Source: Candidatus Obscuribacter phosphatis
Lineage (GTDB): Bacteria > Cyanobacteriota > Vampirovibrionia > Obscuribacterales > Obscuribacteraceae
NCBI GenBank assembly: GCA_001899315.1
Contig: MOYA01000007.1
Coordinates: 1 to 35,639, forward strand
Length of the DNA: 35,639 nt
Reading direction: 5' to 3'
A program made the position numbers and the translations under genes. A model generated the notes under the pieces. That model saw only the letters and a program-made list of their open reading frames with translations. It did not search any database and was not told the origin of the DNA. Numbering within the stretch: the first letter of the stretch is position 1; every line of letters starts with the position of its first letter. Of the stretch, positions 1 to 7,344 are shown piece after piece.

Positions 1-602
1 ACAGTTTTGACTGGAAGGGCGAGAAGTACAGTAAAAGCGACTCTTATGAGCGCTTGACCGGGCTTGCCAGTGAGCTGCGCAACAACAAGAAAGAGCGCCT
101 GCCTGTCGAGGCCTACCAGCGGCTGCGCGGCTGGATTGAGAACCGCGACCGGGAGCGTTTCTCTGGCGTGCTCGAAAAGGAGCTACAGCACCAAATTAAG
201 GCGGAAGGACAGCGAGGCGCAGATGCCGTTCAGCATGGCACCCGCTATCTCGATCCTGTGCAGGCTCAAGTGATGCGCAATCCGGTTATTGGAGTGTTCC
301 TGACTGGGGCGAATCTCGCCAACACTGTAGTGAACTGGATTGACTTGCGCGACCATCGCGACAGGCTCAAAGAAGCTGGAGATGCGCTTGAAGATGCCAA
401 AGCCGAGAAGCATGACGATTACCTCAAGCACGAAAAGCCCGAAGACCGCGACCGGGACAAGGAAGTAATAGACAAGCTCGACAAGTCCATTGAGGACAAC
501 AAGGAAGCCCGCCGGAAGCGTGCTGAAGAGAAAAAGCGCCAGGACGAGGAACGAGAGAAGAAGCATGACCCGTTCCGCTTTGACCCGTGGGGGCAATACT
601 GA
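1..602 (+). CDS. Relaxase, C-terminal part (continues from the right end of the window)
   Basis: This is the 3' part of the relaxase gene that begins at 34619. The frame is open from base 3 with no start codon or ribosome site near the first in-frame TTG (54), so it is a continuation and not a separate gene. Joined to the right-end part it gives 1623 bases, exactly 541 codons. The segment is highly charged and rich in Glu, Lys and Arg, with likely coiled coil in its last 80 residues, and ends in FRFDPWGQY. One short hydrophobic stretch (NPVIGVFLTGANLANTVV) lies in the middle. C-terminal regions of relaxases are usually variable and contact other transfer proteins; no specific domain is recognised here. 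The stop TGA (600-602) overlaps the ATG of the coupling-protein gene by one base, suggesting translational coupling. Confidence 0.8.
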   Translation, partial: SFDWKGEKYSKSDSYERLTGLASELRNNKKERLPVEAYQRLRGWIENRDRERFSGVLEKELQHQIKAEGQRGADAVQHGTRYLDPVQAQVMRNPVIGVFLTGANLANTVVNWIDLRDHRDRLKEAGDALEDAKAEKHDDYLKHEKPEDRDRDKEVIDKLDKSIEDNKEARRKRAEEKKRQDEEREKKHDPFRFDPWGQY

Positions 603-2587
603 TGCCGACTCAAATATCAGATTCAGGTATTGTCGAAACTACAGCCAAGGAGTTTCCGGTTCTTGCCGTTAACGTACTGGAGCGGCTTGGCTATCACGTC
701 TCGCGGGCAAGCAAGCAGCTTGACCAGATACTGGCGAACGAGCGAGTAGAAGAACAAGTCGGGCGCGACTGGTGGCGGCACGAGTATCGAGTGGTTTTGC
801 GCTGGAGGAAGACCACCGATGGCAAAGGCGTGCTTGTCTCGATTGACCTCTCAGAGCACAAAGGCGGCGGCTCTATCAGTGATTGCCAGAAGCGCTGTGA
901 CAAGATCTTGCTGGAGCTTCAATATGACGCCGAGCGAGCTCGCGAAGCTAAGGAAGACAAAGAGGTCAATGTTTCATACGGCGCGGCGCGCTGGGGGAGC
1001 GAGCAGGAGCTTAAGGCGGCTGGCTATTTCCAGAAGAAGCCGGACCCGAAAAGGCTTATTGTAGGCAAGGCACAGACCGGCGATTACCTGCAGGTGCCGG
1101 AGATGCTTACTTATGCTCATGCTCTGGTTTGCGGGCGCACAGGTGTCGGAAAGTCCCGTGGTTTCTTCATTCCGCAGCTCATAGAGCGCACCGGCACTAA
1201 TATGATCGTGACTGAGGCAACGCCCGGATATGAAGCCGGTGAGCTTTACAAGCTCACTTCTGGCTGGCGGAAACTGGCTGGTCATCATGTTTATTGCTTC
1301 AATCCTTCCGATATGACCTCGCATAGAATCAACCCTATCGATCGAATCAGAAACGCGCCGCAAGAGATGAAAGCGGCTCTGGCTGAGAAACTCGCCGATC
1401 TGGTCATAATGAACGGCGAGAGCGCCGAGACCAGATCTGACCAAACGTGGAATCGCTCTGAGAAGCTTTTGCTCATTCCTTTGCTCATGCATGCTGCTGC
1501 CAGTGAGCCAAAATTCGGGCACTTCGGAGCATTGCGCTGGCTTCTATTGCAGGGACCAGACCGGCTGGCAAAAGTTTTATATCGTAGTCCGTCTGATGTG
1601 GCGCAGATGGAGTTCGAAGGCTGGATGAGGCTTTCTGGCGAAACGAATTTCAAATATGGAGTGTTTTCCGGGCTTATTACGAAGCTCAATCCATGGATGA
1701 CAGATCAGATGGTGGCTCTCACTGAGACGACCGATATTGATCTGGACGCTCTTAAGCACCAGCTTTTCACCTTCTACCTGGCGGTCCCAAGTCGTTCGCG
1801 AGACAGCAAGCTAATTGGATCTTTGATGGTCAATTTCTTGCTTGATCACATTCTGGAAATTCGCGAAGACATGAGATACCCAGTTGCCATGCTGCTTGAC
1901 GAGTTTACTAACTTCGGAAAGATCTCAGGGATTGCTGACACTTTGTCTATTATCCGCAAGAACAAAATTGGGCTCGTGCTTGGTTTTCAGAACTACTTCC
2001 AGCTCGAGCAGGTGTACAGTCGCCGGGAAGCGCAAATAATCCTCGACATGCCAGCCACTCAGGTTTATTTCAAACAAAAGAACTACCGTGAAGCAAAAGA
2101 ACTGAGCGACGCCTTGGGGCGCATGACGATAGAAGAGACGACAGTGACTGACAGCGGCAGGGTGCAAGAATTCGTCCAGGGGCGGGCGCTAGCCACGCCG
2201 GAGGAACTCATAAATCTCAAAAATGAGGTCATCGTTTTTACTCCGGACACGTGGCCGTTGAAGCTGGCGCTAACTTCTCCTGTCGCTTACGAGCAGGCTC
2301 TGGAGTATCCGCCACCGGAGCGAGAGCGCCATGAAGTAAGCGAGTTCGTGCGCACAAGGGGGCGGACGGCAAGGCAGCAACAGCACAATCAGCCAGCGGA
2401 TAGACCGCCGCCGGCAGAGAAGAAACCTCGCCCTAATAAACCGAAAGACACTGGTAGAAACGAGCGAGAACACGGCACCCCAAAGGTAGACAAACCAGCA
2501 AAAGAGGACAATCTCAAAAGGAAGCTCCCGCCCAAGGACAAAGATGACGATATTGCTCCAGATGCAGGTGATGTATGGCGGCTGTAG
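602..2587 (+). CDS. VirD4/TraG-type coupling protein ATPase, apparently without its own membrane anchor
   Basis: A 661-residue P-loop ATPase that should couple the relaxase-DNA complex to a secretion channel during conjugation. Walker A GRTGVGKS is at residues 178-185 and a Walker B-like VAMLLDEF at about 428-435, followed by a TraG/VirD4-style segment. The first ~150 residues are a soluble domain with no membrane span, whereas most VirD4 proteins begin with two. The last ~100 residues are a Pro/Lys/Arg-rich disordered tail. ATG 602 overlaps the relaxase stop by one base; a GTG at 587 is possible but less likely. The stop overlaps the next gene (2575), which encodes a small membrane protein that could supply the missing anchor. 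Family assignment is firm; the exact subfamily is not. Confidence 0.85.
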   Translation: MPTQISDSGIVETTAKEFPVLAVNVLERLGYHVSRASKQLDQILANERVEEQVGRDWWRHEYRVVLRWRKTTDGKGVLVSIDLSEHKGGGSISDCQKRCDKILLELQYDAERAREAKEDKEVNVSYGAARWGSEQELKAAGYFQKKPDPKRLIVGKAQTGDYLQVPEMLTYAHALVCGRTGVGKSRGFFIPQLIERTGTNMIVTEATPGYEAGELYKLTSGWRKLAGHHVYCFNPSDMTSHRINPIDRIRNAPQEMKAALAEKLADLVIMNGESAETRSDQTWNRSEKLLLIPLLMHAAASEPKFGHFGALRWLLLQGPDRLAKVLYRSPSDVAQMEFEGWMRLSGETNFKYGVFSGLITKLNPWMTDQMVALTETTDIDLDALKHQLFTFYLAVPSRSRDSKLIGSLMVNFLLDHILEIREDMRYPVAMLLDEFTNFGKISGIADTLSIIRKNKIGLVLGFQNYFQLEQVYSRREAQIILDMPATQVYFKQKNYREAKELSDALGRMTIEETTVTDSGRVQEFVQGRALATPEELINLKNEVIVFTPDTWPLKLALTSPVAYEQALEYPPPERERHEVSEFVRTRGRTARQQQHNQPADRPPPAEKKPRPNKPKDTGRNEREHGTPKVDKPAKEDNLKRKLPPKDKDDDIAPDAGDVWRL

Positions 2588-3252
2588 GAATAGGACTAGG
2601 GATATTCATTTTCTTGCTGGTGAGCGCTTACACCAGCGAATACATCACGAAGCCAGACAATACCGCAGGCTGTCTGCCCGGTCTTATCGCCGCTGTCTGG
2701 GCGGCATGGCCGTTTTTCCATCATGCAGGAGTATCTCGTTACAACTTCCTGCATCCTGTTCCGAGAGAGTACAAAACGCCCATAAAGCAGGCGTTCGCTC
2801 AAATTAGAGACATCATCTCCGATGTCAGCTATAACTTCGGCGACAAGTGGCACGTATCCACCGCTGACGTAAACCAGCGCCGTATCCTGGCTTCGCTTCG
2901 GTTTACCGACGAGGAAACAAAGATTGAAGGCACAAACCTTCAAAACATCCATACCCGCAAGGAGCGTGTACAGAGGCTTCTGGAGATGGAAGTGCAATTC
3001 AAGGACACTGGAAATGACTCAACTATTGTTCAGTTTGACTTTCATCCGCGTGTAGAAGGTGCGCAGTGGTACGCCTGTGACCACATTGTGAGTGGATTGG
3101 TTAGCAGGGTTGAGGGAGCGCTTGGCCCCGGTACCGACCGCGGCCAACCTGCCGATACGAAGATTCCCGCGCCGCCCTGGTGGCTCGTCGGGCTTGGTGC
3201 GCTTGGTGTTCTATCGCTTGGTTCCAGCATCATGACGGCGGTGTTCAAATGA
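2575..3252 (+). CDS. Small membrane protein of the transfer operon, unknown
   Basis: A 225-residue protein that I do not recognise. Hydrophobic segments lie at about residues 4-20 and 30-48, then a soluble domain of roughly 145 residues, then a Pro-Ala-rich linker and a final hydrophobic segment (WWLVGLGALGVLSLGSSIMT). The ATG lies inside the end of the coupling-protein gene (13-base overlap), and its stop overlaps the start of the J-domain gene by 4 bases (ATGA). This places it firmly in the transfer operon. Because the coupling protein before it lacks membrane spans, this protein is a candidate for a separate membrane anchor, which is inference from order and topology only. Confidence 0.7.
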   Translation: MAAVGIGLGIFIFLLVSAYTSEYITKPDNTAGCLPGLIAAVWAAWPFFHHAGVSRYNFLHPVPREYKTPIKQAFAQIRDIISDVSYNFGDKWHVSTADVNQRRILASLRFTDEETKIEGTNLQNIHTRKERVQRLLEMEVQFKDTGNDSTIVQFDFHPRVEGAQWYACDHIVSGLVSRVEGALGPGTDRGQPADTKIPAPPWWLVGLGALGVLSLGSSIMTAVFK

Positions 3253-4709
3253 ACGAATTGCACAAAGCATACGCCGTTCTTGGCTTAGAGCCTGGCTCTT
3301 CGATGGACTCGATTATGCGCAGGTACAAGAGGCTAATCATGGTTTGGCATCCTGACAGGGCGCCAAGCCCTGACCACAAGGAGTTTGCCGAGGAAGAGCT
3401 TAAGAAGATCAATAACGCCAAAGATGTATTGACCAAGCATTTTGGCGCGAATGGAGGACACAGGGCAACTGGCTGCGACTGTCAGCCTGGAGCTGGAGCT
3501 GCCGCCAGTGCGGGCTCTCGAAGCTCGTCTGGTGGTAGTGGTGGTCCTGGACCGAACTATCACCGGAGCAAGACCGCTGATGATAAATACCAGGAGGAAC
3601 AGGCTGCCAAAAAACGCGACGCGGAGCGAAGAGCCAGGGAAGAGGCAGAAGCTAACGCGAAGCGTCAACAGGAGCAGTACAAGCAGCAATCCACCCAGCA
3701 AAGCATGGAATCAGCGATGCAGCAGCAAGCCGCTCTGCGAGACGAGAAGCTGAGATGGCAAATCTCGATTGGGCTTGTTATCGCTTTTGTTGCACTAGAA
3801 ATCTTCGGAACTATGGCTATTGGAGCCAAAACCTGGTGGAAGGATATGACCTGGAAGTGGCAGAATCAACAGTCTTCCAGTAAGCCGCCAGATACCAACA
3901 GTGACACCAACGGCAGCACCAATACAGGAACTTCAACAGGTACATACATTCCGCCCTATTATCAAACGCCTGGCGGCAATCAGGAAACCTGGCAACAAGA
4001 GCAGGCTCAGCGTGAGAAGGAGCAGAAAGAACGTGATCAGAAGCAGCACGATCAAGATGTATATTTCACAAGGCTTGAAATCGACAAATACGAAAAGGTA
4101 ATCGAGCACTGCAACAGCGAGCTAACCAAGCTCGAAATGCAGATCGCCGACCCGAACGTTAGTGAGTATGAGAAAAACAAACTGCGCGATATGCGAGACT
4201 TCCGGCAAAAGAATTTGGCTGAAGGCCAGGATGGGCTCAAGTATGCACGGGAGAAACTCGCGAAACTTACTGGATGCGCAGGCGATAGTAATCCCTCAAT
4301 GAGAGATGCCCGCTCAGTTAACACCTTCAGTGGTGTCACCTATAACCGGAAATGGTCAAAGTGCTCCACTGATTCCAGCGGCTCATCGCCATTTGCTGCC
4401 CCAGCTGACCCTAACAGTACGTTGCTGAATCCGCCTACAAACCAGTTACCATTTAGGCGAAACCTTGGGCTGGAAGGGTTGTCTAGTCCCTCTGCGTCTC
4501 CGTCTACAATCACGCCCAGCTTCTCCGACATGATGAAAAACTATCCAGCAACGTCAACAACCACGCCAACAACAAGATCTTTATTTGATAGGAAAGAAGG
4601 ACTGAAATCGCTCTCCCCGCCATCTTCTGGCACGTCGAGTCTTTCTGAATTGATGAAGAAGTACAAGCTGGACCAGGCTACACCGATGCCGTCTACTGGT
4701 GACCATTGA
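3249..4709 (+). CDS. Membrane-anchored J-domain (DnaJ-like) protein
   Basis: A 486-residue protein starting with a J domain: MNELHKAYAVLGL, with the HPD signature at residues 34-36 (VWHPDRA). J domains stimulate Hsp70 (DnaK) ATPase through HPD. After a Gly/Ser-rich linker and a Gln/Glu/Arg-rich coiled-coil stretch there is one likely membrane span at residues 170-192, a second charged coiled coil, and a long Ser/Thr/Pro-rich tail containing two related blocks (LxSLSxPS…SxLSELMKxY type). No zinc-finger or DnaJ C-terminal substrate domain is seen, so it is a type III J protein. Its start overlaps the stop of the previous gene by 4 bases, and it ends the transfer operon. It may recruit host DnaK to relaxase or coupling-protein remodelling at the membrane; this is inference. 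Confidence 0.75.
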   Translation: MNELHKAYAVLGLEPGSSMDSIMRRYKRLIMVWHPDRAPSPDHKEFAEEELKKINNAKDVLTKHFGANGGHRATGCDCQPGAGAAASAGSRSSSGGSGGPGPNYHRSKTADDKYQEEQAAKKRDAERRAREEAEANAKRQQEQYKQQSTQQSMESAMQQQAALRDEKLRWQISIGLVIAFVALEIFGTMAIGAKTWWKDMTWKWQNQQSSSKPPDTNSDTNGSTNTGTSTGTYIPPYYQTPGGNQETWQQEQAQREKEQKERDQKQHDQDVYFTRLEIDKYEKVIEHCNSELTKLEMQIADPNVSEYEKNKLRDMRDFRQKNLAEGQDGLKYAREKLAKLTGCAGDSNPSMRDARSVNTFSGVTYNRKWSKCSTDSSGSSPFAAPADPNSTLLNPPTNQLPFRRNLGLEGLSSPSASPSTITPSFSDMMKNYPATSTTTPTTRSLFDRKEGLKSLSPPSSGTSSLSELMKKYKLDQATPMPSTGDH

Positions 4710-4721
4710 TTCTAGCTGTTT

Positions 4722-5408
4722 CTACTTGTCTCCGCGTTCGGACAGGCGCGTCAGCAAATCCTTGTTCTGTGCTTCTAGGGTGTTTGCCTTTCCACGCAAC
4801 TCAGCAGACTCTTTGATTGCTGTATCTTTGTCCTTGCGGGCTTCTGCTAGTTCCTCTTGGTGGCGCTTACGCTCGGACTCACTTTCCTTATGTACCCGCG
4901 CCAAATCAGACTCTTGAGACTTCACCTGGTGCTGCAATTGTTCGCAAGTGGCTTTGAGAACGGCTCTCTCGTTTTCCGATTGGTGCAGGCATTTCTCAAG
5001 CTCGGCGACTTTTGCCGATAGCGATTCAAGGCGAGCCGCATCTGCCTCGCTCTCTGACTCTAGGCGCTCAATTGTTTGAAGCGCTTCCTGGAACTGTGTT
5101 CTCGCCGCTGCCACGTCTTCTGCTGCTTGTTCTCTGACCGCCAAGACTTCCTTGCCTGCCTCGGCTGTTGCGGCCCTCCAGGCGGCTCCAAAAGCTGACA
5201 GAACGGCTTCGGGAATGACTGCGGCCCGGTCTGTTACGGCTGACGCCCTAGAAGACTCCCAGGCTGAAAGGTGTTTGTAGATAGTCGTGAAACTGCCGCT
5301 GCCCAGTGAGCTGAGCAGTGCTGTTGGAGTGACTTCCTTACCCTGGGCGACCAACGCGTCAGCCGCCTCGAAAACCTGTTCTTCGCTTATCGATCCGCGT
5401 CGCCCCAT
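4722..5408 (-). CDS. kfrA: KfrA-like DNA-binding coiled-coil protein
   Basis: A 228-residue protein with an N-terminal helix-turn-helix region (GRRGSISEEQVFEAADALVA through TALLSSLGSGSFTTIYKHL, residues 1-50) followed by an almost continuous alpha-helical coiled coil rich in Ala, Glu, Lys and Gln to the end. This is the layout of KfrA from broad-host-range plasmids, where the protein represses its own promoter and its long tail may help partitioning. It is convergent with the J-domain gene, with 12 bases between the stops, and its start faces an AT-rich array of TTACATA-type repeats that is probably its own operator. Family is clear from architecture; the role in partition is inferred. Confidence 0.8.
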   Translation of the reverse strand: MGRRGSISEEQVFEAADALVAQGKEVTPTALLSSLGSGSFTTIYKHLSAWESSRASAVTDRAAVIPEAVLSAFGAAWRAATAEAGKEVLAVREQAAEDVAAARTQFQEALQTIERLESESEADAARLESLSAKVAELEKCLHQSENERAVLKATCEQLQHQVKSQESDLARVHKESESERKRHQEELAEARKDKDTAIKESAELRGKANTLEAQNKDLLTRLSERGDK

Positions 5409-5440
5409 GTGCCATCCCTCAATTGCTTTATGGCGATTTT

Positions 5441-5505
5441 AGCATAATTACATAACATACGTATTACATAAAATATGTAAATTACAAATATTACGTAATT
5501 TGGGG
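5441..5505. promoter_or_regulatory. AT-rich operator array upstream of kfrA
   Basis: This intergenic stretch holds closely spaced related sites: ATTACATAA at 5447-5455 and again at 5463-5471, the palindrome ATACGTAT at 5457-5464, ATATGTAAAT (inverted form) at 5473-5482, and the palindrome ATTACGTAAT at 5490-5499. It lies between the minus-strand kfrA gene and the plus-strand DUF4062-like fragment. KfrA proteins are known to bind repeats in their own promoter, so autoregulation is the simplest reading. Confidence 0.55.
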
Positions 5506-5555
5506 TAAAAAGCGTTAGCTGGGCATATAAAAATGCGCGAGTCCGAGGATTTTTT

Positions 5556-5708
5556 ATGCCAACCAAGCAGCACGTTCCAGTTTTTCTGAGCTCAACTTTT
5601 GTCGATATGATTCCCTATCGAGAGAAAGCCACCAAAGTCTTGGAGGAGGTGCAGCTCGCTGTTAAGGAGATGGGGCTCCCGTCGCTTGACCTGCTCCCCA
5701 AAAGTTGA
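5556..5708 (+). pseudogene. DUF4062-like gene, N-terminal fragment cut by an IS3-family element
   Basis: An ATG with a good ribosome site (GAGGA, 10 bases upstream) starts a 50-codon frame beginning MPTKQHVPVFLSSTFVDM and continuing with YREKATKVLEEV. The VFxSSTFxDM…YR pattern is typical of the N-terminus of DUF4062 proteins, which usually carry a large NTPase or other effector domain after it and often sit in defence contexts. Native sequence ends at 5686, where the inserted element starts; the last eight codons come from the element. The rest of the gene is not recognisable downstream of the element. Confidence 0.55.
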
Positions 5709-5773
5709 ACCACTCAAGCTGGACTACTGACATCGCAAGCAGTACACTCACCAGCAGAAAGGCAGGTCCCGTA

Positions 5774-5833
5774 TGAAAAAGAGCCGTTTCACCGAAGAAC
5801 AGATCGTCGGCATCCTCAAAGAAGGGGGATGAA
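5774..5833 (+). pseudogene. IS3-family OrfA, N-terminal fragment
   Basis: The frame starts MKKSRFTEEQIVGILKEG and then hits a stop at the inversion junction. This is the standard start of IS3-family OrfA helix-turn-helix proteins. Its natural continuation (…[15 protein letters not shown]) is found on the minus strand near 6640. Confidence 0.75.
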
Positions 5834-6391
5834 ATCCAAGAAGACATTGTTCTTCGATGACCAGGTGAGCAGCGCTCTCGACGTAAACTCGGGACCATTG
5901 TCGATCACTAGTCGTTCCGGTTTGCCGTGGCACCAGACCAGTCGATCGAGCAAGCGCGTTACGCGATGGCCGGTCAGGCTGAAGTCGACCTCGATGGCCA
6001 GACTTTCACGGCTGCACTCGTCGATCACGTTGAGCGTTCGATACCGGCGGCCGTTAGCGAGACTGTCGCTAACGAAATCCATTGACCAGCGCTCGTTTGG
6101 ACGCGTTGCCGGCTCTAGTGGCTTACGAAATAGTCTGACCTTCTTTCGCCGGCGTTTACGGACCTGCAGACCCTCCTCGGTGTAGATCCGGTAGACGCGT
6201 TTGTGGTTGATTGCATTTCCGTCTTGCTGCAGCATCCACGTTATTCTGCGGTAGCCGAAGCGCCGTCGCGCCGCAGCCAGATCAATGATCTTGCCACGCA
6301 ACTCTGAGTCGTCCTGGCGCTCGCTCTTATGGCGATGCGTCGAACGAGCTATTCCGATTTCCTTTACTGCGCGCCGTTGGCTGACGCCCAC
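5816..6391 (-). pseudogene. IS3-family OrfB transposase, N-terminal and central part, in the inverted segment
   Basis: A 191-residue frame with the IS3 OrfB pre-domain (RRFGYRRITWMLQQDG, RVYRIYTEEGLQVRKRRRKK) and the first part of the rve/DDE integrase core. The first catalytic Asp is in ERWSMDFVSD and the second in LVIDNGPEFTS. It breaks off after FLDFI, just before the C-terminal Glu region, because of the inversion junction; the missing part lies on the plus strand at 6640-6890. Its start follows the minus-strand OrfA piece in a different frame, as expected for programmed frameshifting in this family. It cannot make a working transposase. Confidence 0.8.
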
Positions 6392-6432
6392 CTCGCAAAG
6401 CGCCTCGACGGCGACACGCTGCTGCGAGGTGT

Positions 6433-6654
6433 TCAGTACTTTTTTGAGAGCGCATTTTTGAAGCCGTCGATGAGCAGTGCTTGCTCGCCGACGAGACGCT
6501 TCAATTGTGCGTTCTCCTCTTCTAGGCCCTTAAGGCGTTTGACGTCGCTGACGGTCATTCCACCGTACTTGGAGCGCCAGTTGTAGTATGTGCCATCCGA
6601 GATGCCGTGCTTGCGGCAAAGATCTTTGGTTGGCACGCCGTTCTCCGTCCCGGC
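6433..6654 (-). pseudogene. IS3-family OrfA, C-terminal part, in the inverted segment
   Basis: Reads …[20 protein letters not shown], then [17 protein letters not shown] and a leucine-zipper-like EEENAQLKRLVGEQ segment. It is the remainder of the OrfA helix-turn-helix and zipper whose first 18 residues are on the plus strand at 5774. The separation is explained by the internal inversion. Confidence 0.75.
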
Positions 6655-6864
6655 AAGCCCATGGAGAACGCGATCTGCGAATCCTTCAACGGCCGCTTCC
6701 GAGACGAATGCTTAAACGAAAACTGGTTCATCGACATCGAAGACGCAAAAGTAATCATCGAAGAATGGCGCCAGAACTACAACACAGTTAGACCGCAGGT
6801 TCATTGGGGAGAATGACACCGACGGAATTTTCTCAATCGTTCATGAAGCACGTCTCTGCTTGAC
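6640..6864 (+). pseudogene. IS3-family OrfB, C-terminal fragment with a frameshift
   Basis: Begins at the inversion junction with [20 protein letters not shown], the segment holding the third catalytic residue (Glu of [10 protein letters not shown]), and runs through [11 protein letters not shown] one-base loss then shifts the frame near 6800, giving an early stop at 6814-6816. The usual ending [16 protein letters not shown] is legible in the next frame up to about 6862. Confidence 0.7.
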
Positions 6865-6890
6865 GTGGTACAACAAAATGGTGCAGGTCA

Positions 6891-7036
6891 CTGGGAGTTA
6901 CTTGTAACAGCAGAATCAACAACTCTGGGCTCCTGCATGAGTTTTTGAAGAGTGGCCAAATGATGTTTACCACCAACCTTCGGATAAAGGCCAATTTGAA
7001 ACAACGCTGGGTTGATCTTGGAATACTCAATTGAAG
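6891..7036 (-). pseudogene. Unidentified gene fragment between two insertion elements
   Basis: Read on the minus strand this stretch is open for about 49 codons (SSIEYSKINPALFQIGLYPK, then VGGKHHLATLQKLMQEPRVV…) and ends in a stop made by the first bases of the IS3 end. It is bounded by the IS3 right end and the truncated IS6 remnant. It looks like part of a disrupted coding sequence, but the family is not recognised and it could be a chance open frame. Confidence 0.25.
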
Positions 7037-7173
7037 AAAATACAGCTCATCTCCGGGCACGGAAACCGAAAGAGCCTTGAGCTTTATCAGCACCTGTCTC
7101 TTGCGGCTATCGAGGGCGACTACCAAAAAGCTGTTCGCAACTTAGAGATTTAGAAATTTTTTGCAACAGAGCC
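7037..7173 (+). mobile_element. Truncated inverted copy of the IS6-family element end (137 bp)
   Basis: These 137 bases are identical, in reverse complement, to 17077-17213. They contain the last ~40 codons of the tyrosine recombinase gene, including LISGHGNRKSLELYQHLS with the catalytic Tyr, and the element's terminal repeat TTTGCAACAGAGCC (7160-7173). The rest of the copy has been lost; identity stops sharply at 7037. Together with the full element at 17077-18770 it brackets the 9.9 kb cargo. Confidence 0.9.
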
Positions 7174-7189
7174 AGAAATTTAGGCAACT

Positions 7190-7203
7190 TTTGCAACAGA
7201 GCC
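7190..7203. repeat. Second IS6-type terminal repeat
   Basis: TTTGCAACAGAGCC, identical to the terminal repeat of the neighbouring remnant at 7160-7173 and 30 bases from it. It suggests a second IS6-family event at this boundary whose body has been deleted. The true left edge of the cargo may therefore be 7204, not 7174. The 140 bases from here to the TetR gene contain only a possible 32-codon minus-strand frame (7348-7250) whose ATG overlaps the TetR stop. Confidence 0.7.
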
Positions 7204-7344
7204 CCTACAGCCGCGCCGTAAGAAAGCCTGCACAGCATCAAGGTGTGCATCAAGTATCGATTTGGCTGCTGTTTGCTCTGTTACGCTGCACCTGCGTTCT
7301 CCTACGGTTGGTAGTACTGGTGGGGTCGAAGTAAATTTTTCTTC

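Larger units (their letters stand above)
5687..6890 (+). mobile_element. IS3-family insertion sequence, internally inverted and inactive
   Basis: Element of about 1.2 kb. Its left end (TGACCTGCTCCCCAAAAG) and the reverse complement of its right end (TGACCTGCACCATTTTG) are imperfect inverted repeats with further matches inward (GTTG…ACCAC). It encodes recognisable IS3-type OrfA and OrfB pieces, but the central ~0.8 kb (about 5824-6650) is in the opposite orientation to both ends. OrfA therefore starts on plus, continues on minus, and OrfB finishes on plus. The OrfB end also carries a frameshift. No matching target duplication is visible (CGCT left, CTGG right), consistent with later rearrangement at the ends. 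Confidence 0.8.

Noticed and set aside
183-596. 137-codon open frame on the minus strand inside the relaxase tail
   Set aside because: It is antisense to a clear coding frame whose charged codons (GAA, AAG) read as Phe/Leu on the other strand; no ribosome site or family.
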